A stretch of 64,000 nt of DNA from an uncultured Colwellia sp. (lineage in GTDB: Bacteria; Pseudomonadota; Gammaproteobacteria; Enterobacterales; Alteromonadaceae), in assembly GCA_913061475.1 (NCBI GenBank), contig CAJXUN010000004.1:88601-152600 (forward strand), in the 5' to 3' direction. A program made the position numbers and the translations under genes. Of this stretch, positions 47,201 through 55,913 are shown one piece after another; the stretch's first letter is position 1; every line of letters begins with the position of its first letter. The notes below the pieces were generated by a model, which searched no databases, was not told where the DNA came from, and saw only the letters and a program-made list of their open reading frames with translations.

Positions 47201-48173
47201 CTTTGCTAACGAAGATGATTTTAAAGCTGCACTGTTAAGTCCAGAGCAACGAAAAAAACTGAAAGAAATTCAGTTAACGATTGAACAAAAAATTCAACAG
47301 GCTAATGCACAATATCAGCAAGCGCAGCAACAGTTAGCAGATCTAGAAGAAGTTAAGGCACAATTACAAGGGCAAACTCAGCAATTAGTTTCAGCACTTG
47401 CTGCTGATGAACCTGACATCTTGCAGGGGGATTTAGCTCGGGAAAAGGTATTATTTAGCAAAAGTACGGTCATAGATGAACATATTGATATTGCTGACTT
47501 TGATGAAAAATCGGCGCTTTGCACTGAAGCCTTAAAACAGCTACAAATTCGCCAAGGGCAGTTAAGTCAGCAAATAAGCCAAGATCAATTGCAACGTGAT
47601 GAGCAGCAAAGTTTATTGGCTGGTATTACTAAGCAACAAATTGAGCTTGATGATCTTTCCCATCTTAACGGCTTAATTGGCGCGGCGGACGGTGCTAAAT
47701 TTAGGCGTTTTGCCCAAGGACTGACCTTATCGCATTTGGTTTATTTAGCCAATCAGCAACTTAATCGTTTGCATGGTCGCTACCAATTGCAACGCCAACA
47801 AAGTGATAGCTTAGCTTTAGAAGTATTAGATACGTGGCAAGCCGATAGTGTCCGTGACACGAAAACCTTATCGGGTGGCGAAAGCTTTTTAGTCAGCTTG
47901 GCGTTAGCACTGGCGCTGTCAGATTTAGTCAGTGCAAAAACCAGTATTGACTCGTTATTTCTTGATGAAGGCTTTGGTACTTTAGATAATGATACCTTAG
48001 AAATTGCCTTATCAGCCCTTGATTCACTCAACGCTAGTGGCAAAATGATTGGTGTGATCAGTCATGTTGATGCCTTGAAAAAACGTATTGATGTACAAAT
48101 TGAAGTTAAAAAGCACAGTGGCTTAGGGGTTAGTGAGTTAGCACAGTGTTATCGCTATCAGGCAAATGAATAG
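44241..48173 (+). CDS. sbcC: Exonuclease subunit SbcC (Rad50-type ATPase)
   Basis: 1310-aa SMC-like ATPase partner of SbcD. Walker [10 protein letters not shown] about residues 37-45, long Gln-rich coiled coils, zinc hook Cys618-Pro-Leu-Cys621 in the middle (dimerises two arms), and at the C-terminus signature [17 protein letters not shown] and Walker [16 protein letters not shown]. Longer than E. coli SbcC (1048 aa), mostly in the coiled coils, which are unusually rich in Gln. The hairpin-cleaving activity is relevant in a genome with many palindromes like those listed here. Confidence 0.95.
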   Translation: MKILSLRFENINSLKGHWKIDFTQSPFDTSVLFAIVGPTGAGKTTILDAMCLALYHQTPRLTISDKQNQLMTRHTISCLAEVEFEVKGQAYRAFWSQRRAKNSVEGNLQKPTAELAKITFSEQNNAESEDIKHGEAEVIATKVSDIRSEIARLTGLDFSRFRKSMMLSQGEFAAFLNAPANERADLLEELTGSEIYGDISKAVFDQHKEAASELKLLQAKSSGLQLLTPEQQQQITDQLAKVSAQQQPLSAQLAHWQNVRSWLLNVENANKQKQLAEQQQSSAQQAQLEHGEQLRALALSEPAENLRGEYQHFNHVDQQVVELNEQAKQLELELKNSTGLVTTAEQALADFLSEHQAFIAQQQVTEQLIVEQVLPLDNKIAHQIAHKNQQANRFANANTEVQQSKLALDKLAAVKQLQQEKLTHAQDFIAEQKHLATLPEHLPLWRNMLAQLVSEKQLNFELLAQEASLQQQADNLTVELTGQQHNLVTLEAEFKQQQLLLSAKAHDISQLLSQYHCQNEQVFSQQLNDMQATVALEAQVLLNVQRYQTLTAELHDIEKTLRNDKQQSSNLAEQLTALRTQYKQQKLAMTDVQLIVEQQKTIMSLSEHRANLKPDEACPLCGSEQHPAVADYQALSIQGTTGTEHQSRLKQLTMELEQLEQQGKSLSSEQDRLTERLNLVTENQAIKQQEQHSLSQQWLTQRQLLTLDFDLSAFEQIKANITARQEHFAQLNSANNQLQQLKQGHQQQLDLTTKQEKQLLTLANQIQAQTVQFTQLQQQITQNRDSLNDKQAYISQAWQKLSALMQDCQLAIIDCFAVFSTARVGAELTAQDFNDSVQLQQNWLNDLEQQSRAYQAALNTLATDNEQLQQLQQQLAIMQSKVEQLLVSEQALRSELTAIEQQLNEDKAKRHTLFAEQDVQQMRQQLKQQQQTQEQLLQNHQHGLNEQKIQQQNVTGKLNGNVEAINRLLPQQTAALEAWQTQLAASDFANEDDFKAALLSPEQRKKLKEIQLTIEQKIQQANAQYQQAQQQLADLEEVKAQLQGQTQQLVSALAADEPDILQGDLAREKVLFSKSTVIDEHIDIADFDEKSALCTEALKQLQIRQGQLSQQISQDQLQRDEQQSLLAGITKQQIELDDLSHLNGLIGAADGAKFRRFAQGLTLSHLVYLANQQLNRLHGRYQLQRQQSDSLALEVLDTWQADSVRDTKTLSGGESFLVSLALALALSDLVSAKTSIDSLFLDEGFGTLDNDTLEIALSALDSLNASGKMIGVISHVDALKKRIDVQIEVKKHSGLGVSELAQCYRYQANE

Positions 48174-48217
48174 TTTTTCTCGTATATAAAATTCCAGCTG
48201 ACCATAAGGTTAATAAG

Positions 48218-48760
48218 ATGAAACGTCGACAATTTATTAAAGCGTCAATGATAACAGGGGCTGCTATTGGTCTTGGTAGTGCTCTATGGCTCAGTGATGA
48301 TGTTGATCACTCAGCGTTAACGATAGCTGCGGTATTGGCAAAAATTACCGAGCTTTCAAAACAGTCATTAATCACAACAGGTGTCTGGAGCCTGCAACAA
48401 GTGTTAGAGCATTGTGCACAAAGTGTTGAATATTCAATGACTGGATATCCGGAGCATAAGTCTGAAATATTTAAACAGACACTTGGTGCCTTAGCTTTTA
48501 GGGCTTTCTCAAGCAAAGGTGTGATGACACATGCACTTGACGAATATATCCCTGGCGCACCAAATTTAAGCTCGCCGTTATTGAAGGAGCAAAGTAAGCA
48601 GCAGGCTTTTGCTCGTCTGCAGCATTCATTAGAGCAGTTTAAACAATATCAAGGGCCGTTGGCGCCACATTTTGCCTATGGCGTATTGTCGAAAGCTGAG
48701 TATGAACTTGCCCACAGCATGCATTTTTATAATCATTTAGAGCAAATTCAGCAGATATAG
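48218..48760 (+). CDS. DUF1569 protein with Tat-like leader
   Basis: 180-aa protein beginning MKRRQFIKASMITGAAIGLG, a twin-arginine-type leader. The rest matches DUF1569 (DinB-like four-helix bundle): LQQVLEHCAQSVEYSMTGYP near 60-79 and FAYGVLSKAEYELAHSMHFYNHL at the end. Possible metal ligands are the His residues in HCAQ and HSMHFYNH. Function unknown; could be a periplasmic metal-binding enzyme. Close behind sbcC (44 bp) but probably an independent gene. Confidence 0.75.
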   Translation: MKRRQFIKASMITGAAIGLGSALWLSDDVDHSALTIAAVLAKITELSKQSLITTGVWSLQQVLEHCAQSVEYSMTGYPEHKSEIFKQTLGALAFRAFSSKGVMTHALDEYIPGAPNLSSPLLKEQSKQQAFARLQHSLEQFKQYQGPLAPHFAYGVLSKAEYELAHSMHFYNHLEQIQQI

Positions 48761-49062
48761 GCCTCAGAGTATAAAATTGAGAATAAAAGTGTTTACTTAT
48801 TCAACGGTTGGCTATATAGTTCGCTTGTTAATTATTCCCATCTAGTTTATTTAGCCGATTATTTATAAAATCGTGTTTGCCTTTCCCTTTCACAGTTAGT
48901 CATCACTTAATTTATTAAGCTTAAATTATTGTCTGATTTTTCGAGTATTATCTCGTCAAACGTTGTTATTTTTCTAACTTGTTTTCAAGAAATATAAAAG
49001 TTCCACACCACAATAATATAGCTTTTGTTTTTGCGTTTTTACGCACCTTAAAAGAGTTTATT
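48761..49062. other. Intergenic region
   Basis: 302 bp without recognised structure apart from the ribosome-binding site (AAAGAG) of the small gene that follows. An upstream in-frame extension of that gene (from 48979) lacks a good start signal. Confidence 0.5.
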
Positions 49063-49230
49063 ATGTCATACACATATCAAGGTACGATCTATTCGATCGC
49101 ATCGCCAGTTCGATCAATTTCTGTTAACAAAAATAATGTTTCAGTAACCGATCAGCAAGGCACAAAGTTTATCCAATTTATTAACGTAAATGATTCAAAG
49201 TCATTTTTAGCTTGGATTTACCAGAGCTAA
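49063..49230 (+). CDS. Small soluble protein, unknown
   Basis: 55-aa protein with AAAGAG upstream of ATG 49063. It alternates short beta-strands (YTYQGTIYSI, VRSISVNKNNVSVTD, KFIQFINV) and ends FLAWIYQS. No Cys, no membrane segment, no family recognised. Followed directly by a hairpin terminator-like element. Confidence 0.55.
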   Translation: MSYTYQGTIYSIASPVRSISVNKNNVSVTDQQGTKFIQFINVNDSKSFLAWIYQS

Positions 49231-49240
49231 AATGCTCTGC

Positions 49241-49267
49241 TGTAAAGCATGGCCAACATGCTTTACA
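49241..49267. terminator. Perfect 11-bp hairpin between convergent genes
   Basis: TGTAAAGCATG (49241-49251) / CATGCTTTACA (49257-49267) with GCCAA loop, 11 bp after the small gene's stop and 22 bp before the MBL-fold gene's stop. Followed by ATTCTTATT, only a weak T-tract. Confidence 0.6.
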
Positions 49268-49288
49268 ATTCTTATTACCCTCCTAAAC

Positions 49289-50038
49289 TTATTTTAATAA
49301 CACTCGCTTTAGTTTTGTTTTTACTGAACGCCAATGCGTAACGGGTTTGGTGGGGGCGAGTGCTATCAAATGTTGCCATTGTGCTGGTGTTAATTGAACT
49401 TTTGCGCCATGTGCTAAAAGTATATGTTTTACCTGCAAAGCCCTAATGTTTTTCAATGATTGAAGATACCTGTTGGGGTAAAAAACGGGATAAGGCGGAA
49501 TAAAGGCATCCCTGACTTTTACCATTAAATCGGCAACATAAATTTGTTCACTTGCTCGATGATGCAAAGAAATATCTCGGTCTGTATGCCCTTGGGTAAA
49601 ATGCACTTGCCAGTCTTCAAAGCTCGGTAAAAATTGCTGATCGCTAAGATAATAATCAGGCGTTAATACACTGGAATAATAGATAAATTTCTTCGGTTTT
49701 TTCTTGCGACTTGCCACCCACAACGTCAGTAGCATATCGGTTAAATGCATTAACTTACCGTCAATTCCTGAATACCATTGCCCGGCAACATTGGCAGCGG
49801 CTATTTTACAGCCATATTTTTTACGCAATGCCTGTGCAGCGCCGGCGTGATCTGGGTGCATGTGTGTGACAACAATTAACGCTAATTCAGACATTGAACG
49901 CTTTAATTGGTTAGCGATAAAATCCTCTAAAAATGGAATGTCAGCGCGGCAACAGCCATCGAGCAATAAAAACTTATCGGCATACTCGACGAGATAAATA
50001 TTTTCAATATAACCATCTAAACAATGTAATTTGAGCAT
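49289..50038 (-). CDS. MBL-fold metallohydrolase
   Basis: 249-aa metallo-beta-lactamase-fold hydrolase with the metal motif THMHPDHAG (His59, His61, Asp63, His64), a second His in TQGHTDRD and the late Asp in VADLMVK. Many such proteins are thioesterases, glyoxalase II-like enzymes or lactonases; substrate not readable. Cytoplasmic, no signal peptide. Single gene. Confidence 0.88.
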   Translation of the reverse strand: MLKLHCLDGYIENIYLVEYADKFLLLDGCCRADIPFLEDFIANQLKRSMSELALIVVTHMHPDHAGAAQALRKKYGCKIAAANVAGQWYSGIDGKLMHLTDMLLTLWVASRKKKPKKFIYYSSVLTPDYYLSDQQFLPSFEDWQVHFTQGHTDRDISLHHRASEQIYVADLMVKVRDAFIPPYPVFYPNRYLQSLKNIRALQVKHILLAHGAKVQLTPAQWQHLIALAPTKPVTHWRSVKTKLKRVLLK

Positions 50039-50325
50039 TTAACAGCACTATCGCGATTTAGTTACTGTTAAAGTACCTGTTTATCGTTAAAATCTCAACA
50101 GATTAGACCAGTGATTGATTTACTTCATCGTCATGTTTCTTAAGTTACTTAAATAAGCATGCAGAGCTAATTAAAAAATCTACGGATGACTATTGTTGCT
50201 TTAGGGCGTAATTTACTAGGTGAATATTGACTAGCTGAATAATGAACAGTGCAATTGAGCGTTAGTCTTTCTTCGCTGTTAATAATACAATTAGCGTTAT
50301 AAATTTATCTTTTGCTGGAATTTAT

Positions 50326-51213
50326 TTGGACCTCTGGATTTACTTCACCTTGCTGGCTGCTTTGATGCAAGCGGTGCGCACTGCTGGACAAAAAAAGTTG
50401 ACGCAACACCTCAATGCGATGGCAACAACGGGTGTTAGGTATATTTACGCACTACCTTTTGCCTTGTTATATCTCTATTGGATGTTGGACTATCGCGAGT
50501 TAGCAATGCCGACATTAAATGCTCAGTTTTTGCAATATGTGTTAGTGGCCTGTGTGATGCAAATTATTGGCACCGTCTGTTTAGTGGCCGCCTTTAACTA
50601 CCGAAATTTTGCGGTTGCCACCAGTTTAGCAAAAACAGAAGCTATTCAAGTCGCTGTTGTTGGTGTTTTGTTGTTTTCGACAAGTTTAAGCCAGCTAGGC
50701 TGGGTTTCTGTCATTATTGGTGTTGTTGGCGTGTTATTACTGTCAAAAGTAAAGTTTACCTTTCGTGATGTTTTTCAAAATCCCGGTGCTGGTTTTGGTT
50801 TGGCTTCCGGCTTAGCGTTAGCAATTACAACCTTACTGATCCGAGAATCAAGTTTAGCGCTTAATACCGATTTACTGTTGAGCGCTGCAGTCACCTTAGC
50901 TTTTATGGTTAGCGTGCAGTCATTGATTTCTTTTATCTATATTTATGTTCAAGATAGTCAGCAACTTAAACTTATGGTTAGCCATTGGCGATTATGTTTA
51001 TTTGTTGGCATTACCAGTGTTGTTGGTTCAATTGGTTGGTTTACTGCTGCGAGTTTTCAAAATGCCGCCTATGTTAAGGCATTAGGGCAAGTAGAATTTT
51101 TCATTACGTTATTTATTACCTACCGCATATTTCGAGAAAAAATATCGCTAATAGAGTACTTAGGTATGGCGTTGATTCTTATTAGTGTGGTGATTTTATT
51201 AATTTGGGCTTAA
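50326..51213 (+). CDS. DMT/EamA-family transporter
   Basis: 295-aa inner-membrane transporter of the drug/metabolite superfamily with ten hydrophobic segments in two EamA repeats. The only start that keeps the first helix is TTG 50326 (TGGAA upstream); the next ATG would cut it. Substrate unknown. Distinct from the second DMT protein at 53628. Confidence 0.85.
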   Translation: MDLWIYFTLLAALMQAVRTAGQKKLTQHLNAMATTGVRYIYALPFALLYLYWMLDYRELAMPTLNAQFLQYVLVACVMQIIGTVCLVAAFNYRNFAVATSLAKTEAIQVAVVGVLLFSTSLSQLGWVSVIIGVVGVLLLSKVKFTFRDVFQNPGAGFGLASGLALAITTLLIRESSLALNTDLLLSAAVTLAFMVSVQSLISFIYIYVQDSQQLKLMVSHWRLCLFVGITSVVGSIGWFTAASFQNAAYVKALGQVEFFITLFITYRIFREKISLIEYLGMALILISVVILLIWA

Positions 51214-51333
51214 GTTTAAGCGCAATAATAACGCGTGTAATTGTCTGTGGTAGGCGTATGAGTATTTTGGTAAACTCTCGGAAAATATATTCGCCATTTT
51301 ATGGTGAGTAACTAAATACAGTATGGAAATAAA

Positions 51334-51828
51334 ATGAAAATTACCGATAAAACCGTTGTCCAATTTCACTACACACTAAAAGATGAAGCAGGTGTGGAAT
51401 TAGAAAATTCACATGCTGGCGATCCGCTAGCGTACCTACACGGTTATAAAAATATGTTAGTGGGTTTAGAAAACGCTTTAGCTGGCAAAGCAGCAGGCGA
51501 GAAGTTTTCGGTTACGTTGCAGCCTGAAGATGCTTACGGTGAACGCAAAGAAGATGCCATTCAACGTGTGCCAGTAAAGCATTTACAAGGTTTACCAACA
51601 CCAAGTGCTAAGTGGAAAGCGGGCATGACAGCGGTAGTTAATACCGATGGCGGTCAACGTCAAGTGACTGTGGTTAAAGCCGGTAAGTTCATGATCACTG
51701 TTGATATTAATCCACCACTAGCAGGTAAAGTATTAACCTTTGATATCGAAGTCACTGATGTACGTGCAGCAACGGCTGAAGAAGTTGAGCATGGCCACGC
51801 CCACGGCGTTGGTGGTCATCACCACTAA
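51334..51828 (+). CDS. slyD: SlyD-type FKBP peptidyl-prolyl isomerase
   Basis: 164-aa cytoplasmic FKBP with the SlyD layout: FKBP core split by the insert-in-flap chaperone domain (about 70-125), and a C-terminal His-rich tail (EHGHAHGVGGHHH) that binds nickel and other metals. SlyD assists folding and nickel delivery to hydrogenase. The tail is shorter than in E. coli (which has many more His and Cys). Its terminator follows directly. Confidence 0.92.
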   Translation: MKITDKTVVQFHYTLKDEAGVELENSHAGDPLAYLHGYKNMLVGLENALAGKAAGEKFSVTLQPEDAYGERKEDAIQRVPVKHLQGLPTPSAKWKAGMTAVVNTDGGQRQVTVVKAGKFMITVDINPPLAGKVLTFDIEVTDVRAATAEEVEHGHAHGVGGHHH

Positions 51829-51856
51829 GCACGTTATTACCTTACCTTATCTTATC

Positions 51857-51881
51857 AAGCCGGCACTATGCCGGTTTTTTT
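51857..51881 (+). terminator. Intrinsic terminator of slyD
   Basis: Stem CCGGC (51860-51864) / GCCGG (51870-51874), extended by a G-T and two A-T pairs, ACTAT loop, then seven T. Confidence 0.88.
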
Positions 51882-52048
51882 ATGCCCTAAATGTCGAGCC
51901 GCTTTTCAATTGCTATTAACTCATTTTTTTTAATGGTTGTTTAACTGAATAAACTTTCTGTTTATCGCATTCACTTTCATATTGTTTTATCGTACTGTTA
52001 TGGTGAGTTATACATTCAGGTCATTAAAATAATAATAAGGTCGATAAC

Positions 52049-53353
52049 ATGTTCACATTTAAGCCATCTGTCACCACCATAGCGTTAGTCGTAAGCTCAG
52101 TATTATCCCAATCAGTATTGGCTGAAACCTCAGTTATTCATGCCGGAGAATTATTAGTTATTGCTGGTCAGGCGCCACTTAAAAATCAGACCTTAGTGAT
52201 CACTAACGGAAAGGTGTCGGCACTTAAATCTGGTTTTATTGCCGCTAGTGATATTGCAAAAGATGCAAAGTTAATTGATTTATCATCAAGTTTTGTTATG
52301 TCAGGACTGATGGATATGCATGTGCATTTACAAGGCGAATTAGGTCCCAATAATGACAGTGAAATGGTTAATTTATCAGATGCTGACACGTTAATGAAAA
52401 GTACTTATTTTGCTAAAAAAACCTTAATGGCCGGATTTACAACTGTGCGTGATTTAGGTAGCAGTGCAGAACAAATTTTTGCCCTACGTGATGGAGTTAA
52501 ACGTGGCTGGATAACTGGGCCAACCATTATTGCCGCAGGCTCAAGTGTCGCGGTTACTGGCGGACATGGTGATGTCGATGGTATGGCACCTGATTTAATG
52601 GCGCTTCATACCGCTAAAACGGTTTGTGATGGTCCATATGATTGTCGACGCGCAACACGACACGCAATTAAGTTTGGCGCTGATGTGATTAAAATCACCT
52701 CCACCGGCGGCGTATTATCCGATACCGATACCGGTACCGGTCAGCAAATGGCTGATGATGAAATTAAAGAAGTTATTGATACCGCACATTCACTTGGCAG
52801 AAAAGTAGCGAGTCATGCCCATGCCGCAGCTGGGATTAATGCTGCACTGCGCGCCGGTGTTGACAGTATCGAGCATGGCAGCTATGCCGATGAAGAGAGT
52901 ATTAAGTTATTCAAAAAAGGCGGCGCTTATTTAGTTCCAACGTTAATGGCGGGTGATACCGTGGTTAATATGGCTAAAGCTACCGATTTTATGTCACCTG
53001 CTATTCGCGCAAAAGCTATTCGTGTTGGTGGTGATATGATCGAAAACTTTAAGCGCTCGTACCAAGCTGGGGTCAAAATAGCTTACGGAACAGACAGCGG
53101 TGTTTCTAAGCATGGTTATAATGCTAGAGAGGCACAATTAATGTTTGCTGCCGGTATGACACCACAAGATATTCTCGTGTCGGCCACGATCAATGGCGCT
53201 GATTTAATTGGCCGTTCAAAAAGCCTAGGCACTTTAGAAGTGGGTAAAGTTGCCGATATTATTGCCATGCACGCTAGTCCGTTAAAGGATATTAATGAGT
53301 TACTCGACATTGATTTTGTCATGAAGTCAGGAGAAGTAGTTAAACAAAAGTAA
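52049..53353 (+). CDS. Secreted amidohydrolase (Xaa-Pro dipeptidase-like)
   Basis: 434-aa amidohydrolase with a Sec signal peptide (cleavage after VLA at residue 25). Metal motifs: HVH (91-93), IKITSTGGVLSD with the Lys that is carbamylated in the family, SHAHA, IEHG and GTDSG. This subgroup of periplasmic metal-dependent hydrolases includes Xaa-Pro dipeptidases (Sgx9260-like) and imidazolonepropionase-like enzymes. Likely degrades a dipeptide or acylated amino acid in the periplasm. Single gene. Confidence 0.88.
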   Translation: MFTFKPSVTTIALVVSSVLSQSVLAETSVIHAGELLVIAGQAPLKNQTLVITNGKVSALKSGFIAASDIAKDAKLIDLSSSFVMSGLMDMHVHLQGELGPNNDSEMVNLSDADTLMKSTYFAKKTLMAGFTTVRDLGSSAEQIFALRDGVKRGWITGPTIIAAGSSVAVTGGHGDVDGMAPDLMALHTAKTVCDGPYDCRRATRHAIKFGADVIKITSTGGVLSDTDTGTGQQMADDEIKEVIDTAHSLGRKVASHAHAAAGINAALRAGVDSIEHGSYADEESIKLFKKGGAYLVPTLMAGDTVVNMAKATDFMSPAIRAKAIRVGGDMIENFKRSYQAGVKIAYGTDSGVSKHGYNAREAQLMFAAGMTPQDILVSATINGADLIGRSKSLGTLEVGKVADIIAMHASPLKDINELLDIDFVMKSGEVVKQK

Positions 53354-53466
53354 GCAACCTCAACTTGGGTTAATCGATTTTAACACCCGTTGATTTATAG
53401 AACTATTGTTTGAATTGTTGACGATGTTTTATTAGCTAATAGATTAACAAAGTCATCAGTGATGAA

Positions 53467-53546
53467 ATTTAAGTGTTTAACAAGGCAGTTTTACAAAGCA
53501 ATAGCGAGCTATTGGGCGTAAAACTAACGCTGATAGGCGCTTAAAT
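53467..53546. repeat. Compound hairpin element
   Basis: Outer stem ATTTAAGTG (53467-53475) / CGCTTAAAT (53538-53546, one G-T) and an inner hairpin: AGTTTTAC (53487-53494) / GTAAAACT (53518-53525) enclosing CAATAGC (53499-53505) / GCTATTG (53508-53514) with a 2-nt loop. About 110 bp after the amidohydrolase. It resembles an integron attC in outline but lacks its core sites. Possibly a mobile remnant or small RNA. Confidence 0.5.
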
Positions 53547-53610
53547 AGCATTATTGAGTAAAGTAGCTTAACCCGAATTTAGGTTAAGTATAACTTTTAT
53601 CAAAGAGACA

Positions 53611-53643
53611 TAATTCAAGGCTGTTTATTACAGCCTTGAATTA
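53611..53643. terminator. Perfect 14-bp hairpin overlapping DMT gene 3' end
   Basis: TAATTCAAGGCTGT (53611-53624) / ACAGCCTTGAATTA (53630-53643) with TTATT loop; the stop codon of the minus-strand DMT gene lies at the loop. No T-tract. Likely transcript end for the convergent genes. Confidence 0.55.
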
Positions 53644-54593
53644 TGCACTCTCGCCATATTGCTATGATTTTTTCCTAACACACCTGTGGCTAATGCCACT
53701 CCTAACAATATCACACTAGCACCAATGATCGTCATTAAGCTGATCGTTTCATCTAAAAATAGTGCGCCCCATAAAATGCCAAAGGCCGGAATTAAATAGG
53801 TTACCGATATAGCTTTCGCTGGACCTAGCTTAGCTATCAGGCGAAAAAATAAAATATACGCGACACCCGTACAGATAACACCAATTAATATCACGGACCA
53901 AATAGCCGTTGAACTGGGTAAGGTTTCAGGGATAAAAAATAAACTTATCGGTAATAGCATGGCACTCGCAGCAATTTGACTGCCCGCCGCTAATGCTAAA
54001 GGTTTTATTCCCGTTAAATACTTCTTGGTATAATTTGCTGAAATACCATAACAAAGTGCTGCTAACATCGCAGCTAATGTGGGTAATAATGTTGGTATTA
54101 GCAGACTACTTTCATTTGCATGAGCTTCGGTGTTGCTAGCAAGATGCATATGCTCAAATACCAATAAATATACTCCCAAAAAACCAATCAAAAGTCCTAA
54201 TGTTGCGCTTAATGTTAATTTATCTTTTAGCCAAAAATACGCGACAATAGCACCAAACATCGGGGTTGTTGCGTTCAGTACAGAGGTTGTTCCTGCGCTT
54301 AAGGTTAGTGTGGCATAACCAAATAAGGCGAATGGTATGGCGGTATTTAATGCGCCAACTACAAATATGTCTCGCCAACGGCCATTTAATGCTCTGGTTT
54401 GTTTGAATAAAAGTAAACAGCTAAACAAAAAAATAGCGCCAATGCTAGCACGTAACGTCGTGAATAATATTGGACCAAATTCAGGTACACCAACACGCAT
54501 AAACATAAATGATGCGCCCCAAATACTGGCTAATAGCAGTAATTCTGTCGTTGATTTATAGTTTTTAATATTCGAAGTATTTAATTGTTTCAC
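53628..54593 (-). CDS. DMT/EamA-family transporter
   Basis: 321-aa inner-membrane transporter with ten hydrophobic segments and two EamA domains (GASFMFMRVGVPEFGPILF in repeat one; KYLTGIKPLALAAGSQIAAS in repeat two). Exporter of small metabolites, substrate unknown. Its last codons are inside a hairpin that probably ends the transcript. Confidence 0.9.
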   Translation of the reverse strand: MKQLNTSNIKNYKSTTELLLLASIWGASFMFMRVGVPEFGPILFTTLRASIGAIFLFSCLLLFKQTRALNGRWRDIFVVGALNTAIPFALFGYATLTLSAGTTSVLNATTPMFGAIVAYFWLKDKLTLSATLGLLIGFLGVYLLVFEHMHLASNTEAHANESSLLIPTLLPTLAAMLAALCYGISANYTKKYLTGIKPLALAAGSQIAASAMLLPISLFFIPETLPSSTAIWSVILIGVICTGVAYILFFRLIAKLGPAKAISVTYLIPAFGILWGALFLDETISLMTIIGASVILLGVALATGVLGKNHSNMARVHNSRL

Positions 54594-54685
54594 TTATAAA
54601 TGCTGTGGTTAATGAGAAGATAGTGGCTAGTTTAGCGCTTAATCTTGTTTATACTCGCGATAATCGGACGAGTCATTTGAATAGA

Positions 54686-55420
54686 TTAACCTTTACTTAC
54701 TTCAACAGAGAGAACCTTGATGATATCACCACCATCGAATTGCCACTGAATATTAAACTCGTGCAAGGTCATGCCATAGATTTTATCGTCAGTACTCTGT
54801 TGTTTATATGCAGGGCGAGGGTCTTGGCTTAGTACCTGTTCAATGAGTAAACGTAATGTAGGGTACGAGGTTAAGTTTTCTTCAATGATCGTTGCTGATG
54901 CGTCAGTAAATATGATGTGAATGTCGTTACTGGGTTGTTGATGAGCATAACCACCATGGGCATCTTCTATAATGTCAGCATAAGGTACGTAAGGTTTGAT
55001 ATCGACAATTGGCGTGCCATCGAGTAAATCTAACTCGCTAATATGAAGTACAACCTGAGATTCTTTATGAGCTGTTAGCTGATGCTCTATTCGGTCTAGT
55101 TTCACCACCGACATACCAATAGGGTTGGGCCTAAACGTTGATCGTGTTGCCAATACCCCTAATTTTTTATTACCGCCCAAGCGCGGCGGGCGCACTAGTG
55201 GTTTCCAGCCTTGCGCTTGGGTACCGTGAAAAACAAATAATAACCATATGTGGCTAAATTGCTCTAACCCTCGGACTAATTCGATATTATTGGCCGAGCC
55301 TTTAAGACGCAATTGCCCCTGTGCGGCGCTGACAATACCGGGTTGTCGAGGGATCGCGAACTTTTCTTTGTAAGGAGAGTCAACAGTGGCAATGACGTTT
55401 AATGTAACGCTATCGGTCAT
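54686..55420 (-). CDS. trmO: tRNA (t6A37) methyltransferase TrmO
   Basis: 244-aa SAM-dependent enzyme that makes m6t6A37 in tRNA-Thr. Family motifs: KEKFAIPRQPG (about 18-28), then RPPRLGGNKKLGVLATRSTF with RPNPIG (about 75-105) and DIKPYVPYAD (about 140-149). Stop-start overlap (ATGA) with the upstream rcsF, the same pairing as in E. coli (rcsF-trmO), which supports both calls. Confidence 0.94.
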   Translation of the reverse strand: MTDSVTLNVIATVDSPYKEKFAIPRQPGIVSAAQGQLRLKGSANNIELVRGLEQFSHIWLLFVFHGTQAQGWKPLVRPPRLGGNKKLGVLATRSTFRPNPIGMSVVKLDRIEHQLTAHKESQVVLHISELDLLDGTPIVDIKPYVPYADIIEDAHGGYAHQQPSNDIHIIFTDASATIIEENLTSYPTLRLLIEQVLSQDPRPAYKQQSTDDKIYGMTLHEFNIQWQFDGGDIIKVLSVEVSKG

Positions 55421-55845
55421 TTTTTGTCTTGCTCAACCTTATAGGCTCGACCATAGCATACGGTCGATGCAAGACAATATTTTGCCGCTTTATCTTCTTC
55501 TATTATCACACATTGACTAAAAATAATGGCATTTGCCTCAAGTTTATAAGCTTGGCGTCTCGCTTCAGTGCGCGCATCAATTTCATTGGGAGCAGCATGA
55601 TGTGATTTTTCTTGGCAAGACTCACCTTCAACTAAACCAATAAACTGATACTTACCGGTAAAGTCTTTTTCACTTTCAACAATCTTTACTTTTGTTGGCG
55701 CAAAGTAATTTTTGAAGTTATCACGGTCTAAGTTGGTTGATATATCGTTTATTTTTGCACAGCCCGCTGCTAATAAGGACAAAATTAGTGCGGCAGTTAT
55801 ATTGCGTAACGTTATTACATATGTTGCTTGGTATTTTTTATTCAT
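55417..55845 (-). CDS. rcsF: RcsF-like outer-membrane lipoprotein
   Basis: 142-aa lipoprotein; lipobox LLAAGC puts the lipidated Cys at 29. The C-terminal half has the RcsF pattern: YQFIGLVEGESCQ, KLEANAIIFSQCVI, YCLASTVCYGRAY, with four Cys positioned like the two disulfides of RcsF. In enterobacteria RcsF senses envelope stress and feeds the Rcs phosphorelay. Whether this host has that relay is not visible; the protein may serve another pathway. Located upstream of trmO as in E. coli. Confidence 0.85.
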   Translation of the reverse strand: MNKKYQATYVITLRNITAALILSLLAAGCAKINDISTNLDRDNFKNYFAPTKVKIVESEKDFTGKYQFIGLVEGESCQEKSHHAAPNEIDARTEARRQAYKLEANAIIFSQCVIIEEDKAAKYCLASTVCYGRAYKVEQDKK

Positions 55846-55913
55846 TGTTTATTAAACCATTAATTTATATTTAAAATGTTACTTCTCGTTGCGTAATTCG
55901 CTTGTTATTAAGT

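Noticed and set aside
53467..53546. Integron attC site
   Set aside because: Nested stems suggest attC, but the required inverse core (GTT at the cleavage site with its partner AAC) is not properly placed, there is no second copy, no integrase and no gene cassette.
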